From: Gammaproteobacteria bacterium
GTDB lineage: Bacteria > Pseudomonadota > Gammaproteobacteria > Enterobacterales > Alteromonadaceae
Assembly (NCBI GenBank): GCA_018825965.1
Contig: JAHKAA010000013.1
Location: forward strand, 30,968 to 94,967
DNA length: 64,000 bases
Direction: 5' to 3'
In this document: piece after piece, positions 53,884 to 63,700 of the stretch
Numbering within the stretch: position 1 is the first letter of the stretch
Layout: every line of letters begins with the position of its first letter
The notes under the pieces: model-generated
Told to the model about the DNA's origin: nothing
The model's database searches: none
Seen by the model: the letters and a program-made list of their open reading frames with translations, nothing else
Position numbers and translations under genes: made by a program

Positions 53884-55499
53884 ACTTACTTTTTGACCCC
53901 TGGATACCGGTGCGTTGGCATAATGGTGTGCAGCACACTATCTGTTTTAACCAACTGACAGACCCTAACATTGCCGACTTTGCGTTTCCAAGGGCGGACT
54001 TTCAGGGTGCAGCCTATCAGTTTGTGATTGGCGTACTACAAACCTTGTTTGCGCCGCAAAACGAAGAGCAATGGCTTCTGTATTATCGGAAAACACCAGA
54101 TCTGCAACTTTTGACCAGTGCGCTTGAAAAAGGGCGTCACGCTTTTGAGTTGACTTCTGACGACGCCAAAGCTTCGCGTTTTATGCAGGACTACGATCCG
54201 TTGGAGCAAGCTGATGCTGGCCCAATAGCAGGGTTGTTAATAGAGGCTCCGGGCGGCAATACCGTTAAACAAAACACCGATCATTTTATAAAACGTGGGT
54301 TATGTAATCATGTTTCTTTACCAATGGCGGCGATAGCACTATTTACCTTGCAAATTAATGCGCCAGCTGGTGGGCAGGGACACCGTACTGGTTTACGTGG
54401 CGGCGGGCCGCTTACGACTTTGGTACTGCCACATGATGCTGGTGCCCCTTTATGGAAGAAACTGTGGTTAAACGTCTTAAGCCGAGAAAAGTTTCCTTAC
54501 GACGAGCCAGATTTACACAGCGCAACAGTTTTTCCATGGCTGGGCCCCACTAAAGAAAGTAAGCAAAAAGGCTCTGAGGTTTTTGCCAAAGATGTACATC
54601 CATTGCATATGTACTGGGCCATGCCACGGCGGATCAGGCTGGAGGTGCAGCAGGGCGACGCTGTTTGTGATTTAGATGGCACTGAATGTCAGCAGTTTAT
54701 CAGCGGTTATCGTACACAAAACTATGGCTGCAACTACAGTGGTAGTTGGTGGCATCCGCTCACCCATTATCGCACCAACCCGAAAAAACCGGATGAAGAT
54801 AATTTGTCGACCAAAGGTCAGCCTGGTGGCGTCAGCTACAAATACTGGCAGGCCCTGACCTTACTTGATGACGAAGAGGGCAGTATTCCTGCAAAAGTTG
54901 TTACTGCCTACAGTACCGGCCGGGATACGTTACTCGGTGGCCGTAGCGGCGAATATCAACGACTATGGGCCTTTGGTTATGATATGGATAATATGAAAGC
55001 CCGTGGTTGGTACTCAACCGAATTGCCTTTATTTAACATGACTACCCGTCAACGAGAGAAGTTGTTAAAGCATGTAAAGAGTGTGCAGCTTCTGGCTTCA
55101 GAGGCTTTATGGCAATGCCGTACTCAAATCAAATCAGCCTGGTTTAGCCATCCTGGTGATGTAAAAGGCGATACGTCTTTTATTGATCTGCAGTTTTGGC
55201 AACGTACAGAGCAAGCGTTTTATCACACTGTAGCCGCAATGTTGGCTGACGATAACAGCAGTGAGCCGTTAACCCCGGAAGCTGCATTACTTTGGTTGTT
55301 AGCACTTAAACACACAGCAACCGATCTGTTTGATGAATTGGTATTGTCAGCCAGTGATAGCCATAAACATATGGCACGCTTTATTCAATCCCGCAGGGCT
55401 ATGACTGGCTGGTTTGCAAATGGTAAAGCAGTAAAAAGTTATAAGCAGTTTTATCAAATTCCTACAGCAGTTGATAACAAGCAGGAGGCTTCAGCATGA
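53880..55499 (+). CDS. casA: Cascade large subunit Cse1 (CasA, Cas8e)
   Basis: The 539-residue large subunit of type I-E Cascade. It recognises the PAM and recruits Cas3. The N-terminus MNLLFDPWIPVRWHNGVQHT is characteristic. Central parts, such as GQGHRTGLRGGGPLTTLVLP and HPLHMYWAMPRRIRLE, match the family. The C-terminal region is the four-helix bundle (about 400-539). It overlaps cas3 by 4 bases and cse2 by 4 bases, so all three are translationally coupled. Length is in the usual range of about 500-550. Confidence 0.95.
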   Translation: MNLLFDPWIPVRWHNGVQHTICFNQLTDPNIADFAFPRADFQGAAYQFVIGVLQTLFAPQNEEQWLLYYRKTPDLQLLTSALEKGRHAFELTSDDAKASRFMQDYDPLEQADAGPIAGLLIEAPGGNTVKQNTDHFIKRGLCNHVSLPMAAIALFTLQINAPAGGQGHRTGLRGGGPLTTLVLPHDAGAPLWKKLWLNVLSREKFPYDEPDLHSATVFPWLGPTKESKQKGSEVFAKDVHPLHMYWAMPRRIRLEVQQGDAVCDLDGTECQQFISGYRTQNYGCNYSGSWWHPLTHYRTNPKKPDEDNLSTKGQPGGVSYKYWQALTLLDDEEGSIPAKVVTAYSTGRDTLLGGRSGEYQRLWAFGYDMDNMKARGWYSTELPLFNMTTRQREKLLKHVKSVQLLASEALWQCRTQIKSAWFSHPGDVKGDTSFIDLQFWQRTEQAFYHTVAAMLADDNSSEPLTPEAALLWLLALKHTATDLFDELVLSASDSHKHMARFIQSRRAMTGWFANGKAVKSYKQFYQIPTAVDNKQEASA

Positions 55500-56068
55500 A
55501 TGATCAACAACGTGAGCTAACACGCCAGGCTTTGCAGCAGGCCGAATACTGGTGGCAGCAAATGACTTTGTCAGCAGAACAACTAAAAGGCGTTAAAGCG
55601 CCAAGTCGTTATCGCGCCGAATTGCGTCGTTGCAGTAGTGCTGATGCCGCTATGCTGACTGAAGGTTTCAGAGTGTTATGGTTGGCATTGCCGGAAAGTT
55701 TGCGCCAGCAACGTGCTCATAGTATTGAAGCCTGGGCCACTGTGGCGGCTGTGCTGGCTCATATAACCGAAAGTCAAAGTTGCAGTTTTGGCAGTAGTCT
55801 GGGGCATTGGGACAGCAAAACAGATAAAGCTGTGGTGAGTGAGCTACGACTGCAACAGCTGCAAAGTGCCCGTAATAGCCAGGATTTTTTCCGGCGCTTG
55901 CATCGGCTGGTTAAACAGTTGGGGGGCAAAGCCAACCCAAAAATGCTGACCCAGGACATTCTGGATTGGTTTGACGAACATTATTCGCAGCAACCGCGCC
56001 GGGCTGATAAAAGAGTCGCCGTGCGCTGGGCATTGGATTACTTCAGCCAGCAACCCAAAAAAGCTTAA
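55496..56068 (+). CDS. casB: Cascade small subunit Cse2 (CasB, Cas11e)
   Basis: A 190-residue all-helical small subunit, present as two copies in Cascade, where it stabilises the R-loop. Family features include AEYWWQQMTLSAEQLKGVKA and SRYRAELRRCSSADAAMLTEGFR at the N-terminus, and FFRRLHRLVKQLGGKANP later. It overlaps cse1 by 4 bases. A 35-base gap separates it from cas7e. Confidence 0.93.
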   Translation: MNDQQRELTRQALQQAEYWWQQMTLSAEQLKGVKAPSRYRAELRRCSSADAAMLTEGFRVLWLALPESLRQQRAHSIEAWATVAAVLAHITESQSCSFGSSLGHWDSKTDKAVVSELRLQQLQSARNSQDFFRRLHRLVKQLGGKANPKMLTQDILDWFDEHYSQQPRRADKRVAVRWALDYFSQQPKKA

Positions 56069-56103
56069 TAACCTGTATCTGATAATGAATTAAGGAAAAT
56101 ACC

Positions 56104-57138
56104 ATGAGCAAATTTATTCAACTGCATTTATTAACCTCTTATGCGCCTTCTAACTTAAACCGCGATGATTTGGGACGACCAAAAACTGCCCGTATGGGCG
56201 GATCTGAGCGGCTGCGGGTCAGTTCGCAAAGTTTAAAACGTAACTGGCGTTGCTCTGATTTATTTGAGCAGGCATTAGCGGGCCATATTGGCACACGCAG
56301 TAAACGCTTTGGTGAGCAATTACGGCTTCAATTAACAACAAAAGGTGTGAGTGACAAAAAGGCTATCGAATGGGCATCGGCTATTGCTGGCCAGTTTGGC
56401 AAGCTGAAAAAAGACTCAGTAGAAATAGAACAATTGGCACATATCAGCCCAACTGAGCAACAAGCTGCTTTTGCCCTGCTGGATAAGCTGGTCGCAGAAG
56501 ACAGAGCGCCAACCACTGGCGAATTGGAATTGTTAACCAGCACAACAACGGCAGTGGATATTGCGATGTTTGGCCGCATGCTGGCATCCAGCCCTGAATT
56601 TAACATTGAAGCGGCTTGTCAGGTTGCACATGCCATTAGTGTGCATAGTGTGGCGGTAGAGGATGATTATTTTACTGCCGTGGATGATTTAAATGATGGC
56701 CTGGACGATCGCGGAGCATCGCACATTGGTGAGTCTGGTTTCGCTGCAGCGCTGTTTTATAGCTACATCTGCATAGATAAAGAGCTGCTGGTCGAGAATC
56801 TGGCTGGCGATCTTGAACTGGCAAATAAAGCCATAGCTGCGTTAGTGGAAGCGGCAGTTAAAGTATCGCCAAAAGGTAAACAAAACTCTTTTGCCTCCCG
56901 CGCCTACGCCAGCTTTGTATTAGCAGAAAAAGGTAACCAACAACCGCGTTCATTATCGGTAGCGTTTTTAAAGCCGGTGTTTGGTGATGATCAGGCGGTA
57001 GAGGCAATAAGGAAATTACAGGAGCAGGCCGCTAACTTTGATCGCGTATATGGCCCTTGTGCGGATAGCCGTATTGAGCTGAATGCTGTCACCGGAGAGG
57101 GTAACTTTAACGAATTGGTCGCCTTTATTGCCGATTAA
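56104..57138 (+). CDS. casC: Cascade backbone subunit Cas7e (CasC, Cse4)
   Basis: The 344-residue backbone protein that forms a six-copy filament along the crRNA. The start FIQLHLLTSYAPSNLNRDDLGRPK is typical, followed by RLRVSSQSLKRNWR, which includes the RNA-binding loop. Later come HAISVHSVAVEDDYFTAVDDL and DRGASHIGESGFAAALFYSY. TAAGGAAAATACC precedes the ATG. cas5e follows at 13 bases. Confidence 0.96.
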   Translation: MSKFIQLHLLTSYAPSNLNRDDLGRPKTARMGGSERLRVSSQSLKRNWRCSDLFEQALAGHIGTRSKRFGEQLRLQLTTKGVSDKKAIEWASAIAGQFGKLKKDSVEIEQLAHISPTEQQAAFALLDKLVAEDRAPTTGELELLTSTTTAVDIAMFGRMLASSPEFNIEAACQVAHAISVHSVAVEDDYFTAVDDLNDGLDDRGASHIGESGFAAALFYSYICIDKELLVENLAGDLELANKAIAALVEAAVKVSPKGKQNSFASRAYASFVLAEKGNQQPRSLSVAFLKPVFGDDQAVEAIRKLQEQAANFDRVYGPCADSRIELNAVTGEGNFNELVAFIAD

Positions 57139-57151
57139 ATAAGGAGGCAAT

Positions 57152-57895
57152 ATGCAATATTTAGTTTTTCGGTTGTATGGCGCTATGGCCAGTTGGGGCG
57201 AAGCTGCAGTGGGTGGTGACCGCCCCTCAGCGACACACCCTGGTCGTTCGGCCGTATTGGGTTTGTTGGCCGCTGCTCTTGGAATTAAACGGACTGAGCA
57301 AACAAAACTGAATGCGTTATATCAGTCGGTGCAGTTTGCAGTAAAAGAGTATAGCGCTGGTGTCCTGGTACGCGATTATCACACCGCGCAGGTGCCGTCG
57401 ACAGATAAAAAGCGAGTGCACCGGCATCGAAAAAGTGAGCTGGCAGCGCCGGGTTATAAACTAAACACAGTGTTATCAAGCCGGGATTACCGATCTGATG
57501 GTGTTTGGGTGGTGGCTATCTGGTTGAATGATTCCTCGACAGTAACTTTATCCGAATTAGCCGAGGCTTTATTAAAACCACGCTTTACATTGTATTTGGG
57601 TCGTAAGTCCTGCCCTTTGGCAGCACCATTAAGCCCGAAAGTGGTCGAAGCGGAAACTTTGCAACAAGCGCTGGATGGCGATTTTTCACCTTTGCTGAAT
57701 TCTGCGGAGCAAGACACTAGCTGGTTACGCTACCCCAAACAGAGCATTTACTACTGGCAAGGAGCTGTTGACCTAATGCAGGTTCCTGCTGCTGTTATAC
57801 AAAGCAGACAATTATGGGATGAACCAGGTGACCGACTTAAATGGCAGTTCTCTGCCCGAATTGAACATCAGCTAACGGTAAACAGGGAGCGTTAA
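57152..57895 (+). CDS. casD: Cascade subunit Cas5e (CasD)
   Basis: A 247-residue RAMP protein that caps the 5' handle of the crRNA in Cascade. The N-terminus YLVFRLYGAMASWGEAAVGGDRP and GRSAVLGLLAAALG are standard. VLVRDYHTAQVPSTDKKRVHRHRKSEL is the thumb-like region, and ALLKPRFTLYLGRKSCPLA is a second conserved part. It starts after AAGGAGG and is followed by cas6e two bases after its stop. Confidence 0.94.
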   Translation: MQYLVFRLYGAMASWGEAAVGGDRPSATHPGRSAVLGLLAAALGIKRTEQTKLNALYQSVQFAVKEYSAGVLVRDYHTAQVPSTDKKRVHRHRKSELAAPGYKLNTVLSSRDYRSDGVWVVAIWLNDSSTVTLSELAEALLKPRFTLYLGRKSCPLAAPLSPKVVEAETLQQALDGDFSPLLNSAEQDTSWLRYPKQSIYYWQGAVDLMQVPAAVIQSRQLWDEPGDRLKWQFSARIEHQLTVNRER

Positions 57896-57897
57896 TT

Positions 57898-58596
57898 ATG
57901 TATCTTTCCAGAGTCCGTTTTCTGCCTGGTAATACAACACACAATGCTTTGCTGACCATTCAGCGTAAAGGAAGCTATGCCAGCCATCAGCTGTTGTGGC
58001 AATTGTTTACTGAGCAGCAGAGAAGCTTTTTGTTTCGTGAGGAGCAGTCAAATGGTTTATCCAGTCAACAAGGTATGCCTGAGTATTTAGTGCTATCACA
58101 AGCTGTGCCTGTGCTGAATACTGAATTGTTTCAGGTTGAAACTAAGTTATTTGCGCCCAAACTGAATGAAGGTGACAAACTGGCGTTTCGGCTTCGAGCC
58201 AACCCAACCCGATCCAGTAAAACAGAAGATAGTACCAATAAGAGAGGGCAGCGGCATGATGTCATGATGCACGCCAAAAAGTGTGCACAGGCAGAGGGTG
58301 TTACTGAGCCGCTTTTATTGAAGCAACGCATGGAGCAGGCCGCTCTGGACTGGTTGGTTAAAGACGAAAGAGCTGCAGGATTGGGGGTTCGTTTTGATGT
58401 GCGGCCTTTAGTAATGGCTTACAGCCAACACAAAACCAGCAAAAAAGCTCAGCAGCCACTCATAAGTTACAGCACGGTTGATTATGAGGGGGTACTAACC
58501 GTAATCGATCCAGAGTTGCTGATAAGTCAGGTTGCCACAGGTATAGGCAGGGCCAAAGCCTTTGGCTGCGGCCTGATGTTACTGCGGCGGGTTTAG
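57898..58596 (+). CDS. casE: crRNA endoribonuclease Cas6e (CasE)
   Basis: A 232-residue RAMP endonuclease that cuts the repeat hairpin of pre-crRNA and stays bound to the 3' handle. The N-terminal active-site region GSYASHQLLWQLF holds the probable catalytic His30 and Tyr27. The C-terminal glycine-rich loop is GIGRAKAFGCGLMLL. The repeat hairpin downstream (CCCCGT/ACGGGG stem) is the likely substrate. The ATG is preceded by GGGAGCG. Confidence 0.95.
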   Translation: MYLSRVRFLPGNTTHNALLTIQRKGSYASHQLLWQLFTEQQRSFLFREEQSNGLSSQQGMPEYLVLSQAVPVLNTELFQVETKLFAPKLNEGDKLAFRLRANPTRSSKTEDSTNKRGQRHDVMMHAKKCAQAEGVTEPLLLKQRMEQAALDWLVKDERAAGLGVRFDVRPLVMAYSQHKTSKKAQQPLISYSTVDYEGVLTVIDPELLISQVATGIGRAKAFGCGLMLLRRV

Positions 58597-58622
58597 AAAG
58601 CATTATTTGTGGAGGGTAAGCA

Positions 58623-59453
58623 ATGGCAGCAAAACTGGAGGTTTTGGAGCAGCAGATTGCGACTGATATCAGAGAGGGGGTCGAATACATCTGTATTACT
58701 GATATCGCTAAGTACAAAGGAAATGACAGAGCAGCACATATCATAGGCAACTGGTTACGCAATCGAAATACAGTTGAATTTCTGGGTATTTGGGAACAAC
58801 TCAACAACTCTGATTTTAAAGTCCTCGAATTCGAGGACTTTAAAAAACAAGCTGGCTTAAACAGTTTCACTCTGACACCCAAGCAGTGGATTGAGAAAAC
58901 TGGCGCTGTAGGGTTGATTTCCAAGGCTGGGCGCTATGGTGGTACCTACGCACAAAAGGATATTGCTTTTGAGTTTGCCAGTTGGATTTCGGTCGAATTT
59001 AAGTTGTATTTGATCAAAGAGTTTCAACGTTTAAAAGAGCAGGAGTTTCAGCAGCTTGGCTGGGATATTAGACGTAATCTGGCCAAGATGAATTATCTGA
59101 TCCACACCGACGCAATCAAAGAACATCTGATCCCAGACTCGCTTACTCCTGCACAAATAAATCATATTTATGCCAGTGAGGCTGATCTACTAAATATGGC
59201 TTTGTTTGGGGTAACGGCAGCTCAGTGGCGACTACAGAATGTCGAGGAAAAAGGCAATATGCGTGATCATGCCAATGTGCATCAATTGGTGTGTTTAGCG
59301 AATTTAGAATCGATGAATGCACATTTTATCCAGCAAGGCGTTCCGGCGCAGCAACGTTTGGTGAAGCTTAACCAGCTTGCTATTCAGCAAATGACAATTC
59401 TGAGCAGGCAACAATCTGTGTTAGCTCCTCATTTACCCGCAGATCCAGCTTAA
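58623..59453 (+). CDS. KilA-N domain protein embedded between cas6e and cas1
   Basis: A 276-residue protein with an N-terminal KilA-N DNA-binding domain (YICITDIAKYKGNDRAAHII, NWLRNRNTVEFLGIWEQLNN, then GLNSFTLTPKQWIEKTGAVG and GGTYAQKDIAFEFASWISVE). A long helical C-terminal part follows (LGWDIRRNLAKMNYLIHTDA... QWRLQNVEEKGNMRDHANVHQLVCLANLESMN). Close relatives are widespread in bacteria as free-standing genes, as far as I recall, with no fixed function. Here the gene is on the cas strand, 26 bases after cas6e and 16 before cas1, with GGAGGGTAAGC before its ATG. It is therefore likely co-transcribed. It is not a standard type I-E component. A 32-bp perfect palindrome lies within it (58814-58845). 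Confidence 0.88.
   Translation: MAAKLEVLEQQIATDIREGVEYICITDIAKYKGNDRAAHIIGNWLRNRNTVEFLGIWEQLNNSDFKVLEFEDFKKQAGLNSFTLTPKQWIEKTGAVGLISKAGRYGGTYAQKDIAFEFASWISVEFKLYLIKEFQRLKEQEFQQLGWDIRRNLAKMNYLIHTDAIKEHLIPDSLTPAQINHIYASEADLLNMALFGVTAAQWRLQNVEEKGNMRDHANVHQLVCLANLESMNAHFIQQGVPAQQRLVKLNQLAIQQMTILSRQQSVLAPHLPADPA
58814..58845. repeat. 32-bp perfect palindrome inside the KilA-N gene
   Basis: TTTTAAAGTCCTCGAA followed by its exact reverse complement. It encodes FKVLEFEDFK, a part of the KilA-N domain normally conserved in relatives as roughly FxxxEFDGFK. On RNA it would fold into a 14-16 bp hairpin in the middle of the cas transcript. Confidence 0.85.
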
Positions 59454-59469
59454 AGCATAAGGACATCAG

Positions 59470-60390
59470 ATGGCATTTATCCCGTTAAAACCTATCCCAA
59501 TTAAAGATCGCAATTCTATGATTTTTATTGGCATGGGCCGAATTGACGTAAAAGATGGCGCTTTTGTGGTTGTGGATGAAGTAAACGGCGAACGGATGCA
59601 TATTCCGGTTGGTTCTATTGCTTGTTTAATGCTTGAGCCTGGTACCCGAATTTCGCACGCTGCGGTAAAGCTGGCTGCGGAGGTTGGGACACTAATTACC
59701 TGGGTGGGTGAGGGCGGTGTCCGGTTTTATGCTTCAGGCCAGCCTGGTGGTGCACGTTCAGACAAGTTGTTGTATCAGGCCAAATTGGCGTTAGACGAAC
59801 AGTTAAGGCTGAAAGTTGTACGCAAAATGTTTGAACTGCGTTTTGGGGAAGAAGCGCCAGCCCGGCGTAGCGTGGATCAATTACGGGGAATTGAGGGCTC
59901 CAGAGTTCGGCAAACATATAGTTTATTGGCTAAACAGTATGGTTTGAAATGGAATGGCCGTAAATATGATCCCAAAGACTGGGAAGCCGGAGACCTGCCA
60001 AACCGGTGTTTGAGTGCGGCAACAGCCTGTTTATACGGGATCACCGAAGCAGCTGTGCTGGCAGCTGGTTATGCGCCAGCCATTGGGTTTATTCATACGG
60101 GAAAACCTTTGAGTTTTGTGTATGACATAGCTGATGTGATCAAGTTTGACACTGTGGTACCGCTAGCTTTTCGGATCGCAGCCAAAGGACCACTGGCCCC
60201 GGATAAGGATGTGCGATTAGCCTGTCGTGAGCTGTTCAGAACGGATAAAACCTTAAAACGTTTAATTCCACTCATTGAAGAGATCCTGGCGGCAGGAGAA
60301 ATTTTGCCACCAGAACCCTATCCCGACGCCCAGCCTCCGGCTTTACCTGAACCTGCATCCATAGGTGATAGTGGCCACAGGAGTAGCTAA
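59470..60390 (+). CDS. cas1: CRISPR integrase Cas1, type I-E
   Basis: A 306-residue Cas1 that with Cas2 integrates new spacers at the leader end. Catalytic residues are visible: Glu142 in RGIEGSRVRQTY, His209 in GFIHTGKPLSF and Asp222 in YDIADVIKFD. The N-terminus begins MAFIPLKPIPIKDRNSMIF, as in E. coli Cas1e. The C-terminus is Pro-rich (PPEPYPDAQPPALPEP), also usual. It follows KilA-N by 16 bases and its stop is directly followed by the cas2 ATG. Confidence 0.97.
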   Translation: MAFIPLKPIPIKDRNSMIFIGMGRIDVKDGAFVVVDEVNGERMHIPVGSIACLMLEPGTRISHAAVKLAAEVGTLITWVGEGGVRFYASGQPGGARSDKLLYQAKLALDEQLRLKVVRKMFELRFGEEAPARRSVDQLRGIEGSRVRQTYSLLAKQYGLKWNGRKYDPKDWEAGDLPNRCLSAATACLYGITEAAVLAAGYAPAIGFIHTGKPLSFVYDIADVIKFDTVVPLAFRIAAKGPLAPDKDVRLACRELFRTDKTLKRLIPLIEEILAAGEILPPEPYPDAQPPALPEPASIGDSGHRSS

Positions 60391-60681
<291 letters not shown>

Positions 60682-60776
60682 TTTTTTAGTAACCTCAGCT
60701 CTTTAAAAAGACGGAATAATTTGGTAGAAAATTGCACAAGCTTTTTTCTTTTAGAAATCAGCTATATACTCTAAGA
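60682..60776 (+). promoter_or_regulatory. CRISPR leader, with candidate IHF site and promoter
   Basis: This 95-bp AT-rich region between cas2 and the first repeat is the leader. A match to the IHF consensus (AATCAG-CTAT-ATA, 60756-60768; one base off the TTR end) sits next to the repeat, where type I-E systems need IHF for spacer integration. TATACT at 60765-60770 with a T-rich -35 (60742-60747) is a plausible array promoter, though weak at -35. Confidence 0.6.
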
Positions 60777-63700
60777 CTGTTCCCCGTAAGCACGGGGCTA
60801 AACCGTCCACGAGCACATGGACGCAGAAGCGCTTACTCTGTTCCCCGTAAGCACGGGGCTAAACCGTGCACTGACAGATGCGGCAGATTTTGGAATACCT
60901 GTTCCCCGTAAGCACGGGGCTAAACCGCTATTGAAATGGTAAAGAATGATCCAAACACACTGTTCCCCGTAAGCACGGGGCTAAACCGCCCATCAGCCAA
61001 AGCCCGTTACGCGCAGTATCCTGTTCCCCGTAAGCACGGGGCTAAACCGCCCTGTGTCCTTTGGTGTTTTCAAAGTAACGCCTGTTCCCCGTAAGCACGG
61101 GGCTAAACCGGCAGGCATACAATGCAGATATACCAATTGAGGCTGTTCCCCGTAAGCACGGGGCTAAACCGCCTAATATTTACACGGCATTCCTTCCCCC
61201 TCACTGTTCCCCGTAAGCACGGGGCTAAACCGTCAATCGTAGTCGTGCCAGCTGCAGCAGAATACTGTTCCCCGTAAGCACGGGGCTAAACCGCGGTAGC
61301 AACTGGGGTATGGGGGCGGTAGCGCCTGTTCCCCGTAAGCACGGGGCTAAACCGCTCAAACGTTACGACCTTGGTTATTACGGCTACTGTTCCCCGTAAG
61401 CACGGGGCTAAACCGTTGTCTTGGCTGCAATGGCAGCGGCTGCGTTCCTGTTCCCCGTAAGCACGGGGCTAAACCGAAACACCAACACATTTAAAATTGA
61501 TGCCAGATCTGTTCCCCGTAAGCACGGGGCTAAACCGGCATACTGAGCCTGCTCCATTGGCGTCTTTGGCTGTTCCCCGTAAGCACGGGGCTAAACCGTC
61601 TAACCCACCTAAAGCGAATCCGGGCATCGACTGTTCCCCGTAAGCACGGGGCTAAACCGACGGTCGGGCAGTTAAGAGCTTTTGCGGCAGACTGTTCCCC
61701 GTAAGCACGGGGCTAAACCGGCTCAGCGCAGGACTTGAGAGCCATACCGATACTGTTCCCCGTAAGCACGGGGCTAAACCGTCTGAGTTCAGTTCAACGG
61801 TTAGAAGGTGGCGCTGTTCCCCGTAAGCACGGGGCTAAACCGTAGGCACATTTGATGCGCCAAACGACTTTGATCTGTTCCCCGTAAGCACGGGGCTAAA
61901 CCGTCGTTTGCGTCATTTCCAGTTTGGCAGCAAGGCTGTTCCCCGTAAGCACGGGGCTAAACCGCGAGGTTTTCAACCTTAACTTAACCGCATTTACTGT
62001 TCCCCGTAAGCACGGGGCTAAACCGTTAACGGAACAGACACTGAAGCCATTCCGAGACTGTTCCCCGTAAGCACGGGGCTAAACCGGACGTGGAGTGTTC
62101 GGGTAAAGATTAACGCCACTGTTCCCCGTAAGCACGGGGCTAAACCGCGAGCACATAAAGCCGCTGTCAGTGAAATAGACTGTTCCCCGTAAGCACGGGG
62201 CTAAACCGCATACTGAGCCTGCTCCATTGGCGTCTTTGGCCTGTTCCCCGTAAGCACGGGGCTAAACCGCGAACCTTGTCAGTGCTGACGGATGGAAAAA
62301 CCTGTTCCCCGTAAGCACGGGGCTAAACCGTAGGTTGTCGTCACCGTCTTGGTACTTGTGGACTGTTCCCCGTAAGCACGGGGCTAAACCGAACACTCTT
62401 TTAAGTCAGACAAATTAAAACGTCTGTTCCCCGTAAGCACGGGGCTAAACCGGTGTTCAATAGTGACAGTTTCAGCCATTGCTACTGTTCCCCGTAAGCA
62501 CGGGGCTAAACCGCATAGGGTCACTTCCAGATGAAAACTTTGCGTCTGTTCCCCGTAAGCACGGGGCTAAACCGCCTCCTAAATCCAAGTAGCTTGGATG
62601 CCCTGACTGTTCCCCGTAAGCACGGGGCTAAACCGTCTATAAATCTTCCTGAGATACAAAAGTTTTTCTGTTCCCCGTAAGCACGGGGCTAAACCGATCC
62701 CGCTACGTGTCCAGCAACCTGCCCTGACCTGTTCCCCGTAAGCACGGGGCTAAACCGGTAAACCCGTCACTTTAGAAATAGTTGGTCTTCTGTTCCCCGT
62801 AAGCACGGGGCTAAACCGCGGAACGGCTCGGAAACAGTACGGAATCTGCGCTGTTCCCCGTAAGCACGGGGCTAAACCGCAAAGGCGGTAAATAATGGAT
62901 CGCATTATTAGCTGTTCCCCGTAAGCACGGGGCTAAACCGTTTCTGGCAGCATTCACAGAGTCATTCAGGAACTGTTCCCCGTAAGCACGGGGCTAAACC
63001 GCAACAGGTGGCAAAACGTGATTGACTCAACAACTGTTCCCCGTAAGCACGGGGCTAAACCGTACTTTGCTGGAATGTCTCAGATTGATTTTGACTGTTC
63101 CCCGTAAGCACGGGGCTAAACCGAATATATTGAAATAGAAAATAATTTAAATAATCTGTTCCCCGTAAGCACGGGGCTAAACCGCTAACTATATTGAGAT
63201 GATATGGCTGGATACTCTGTTCCCCGTAAGCACGGGGCTAAACCGTTAGCTAATCAGATTTTAGACATTACAGGATGCTGTTCCCCGTAAGCACGGGGCT
63301 AAACCGTAAGCATAACAAATGTTCACGCCGTTAGCCTTCTGTTCCCCGTAAGCACGGGGCTAAACCGGCATACAGATGTAGAGCGCTATCTTATTTTAGC
63401 TGTTCCCCGTAAGCACGGGGCTAAACCGCGGGCAGGCGCTTAAATGGCTGCCAGTTGAAACTGTTCCCCGTAAGCACGGGGCTAAACCGCAAACCAGACT
63501 TATGCAGCTTGGAAATCTTGGCCTGTTCCCCGTAAGCACGGGGCTAAACCGCTACCAGTGATTTACCTTGGCGCATTAGGTAGCTGTTCCCCGTAAGCAC
63601 GGGGCTAAACCGCCTGTGGCTAGACCTACGAAATACGATGAATCCTGTTCCCCGTAAGCACGGGGCTAAACCGGCGCTGGTTCAATCGCGCATTGATGTA

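Noticed and set aside
58460..58924. 154-codon minus-strand frame across the cas6e/KilA-N junction
   Set aside because: It is antisense to both genes and crosses the palindrome; no coding features.
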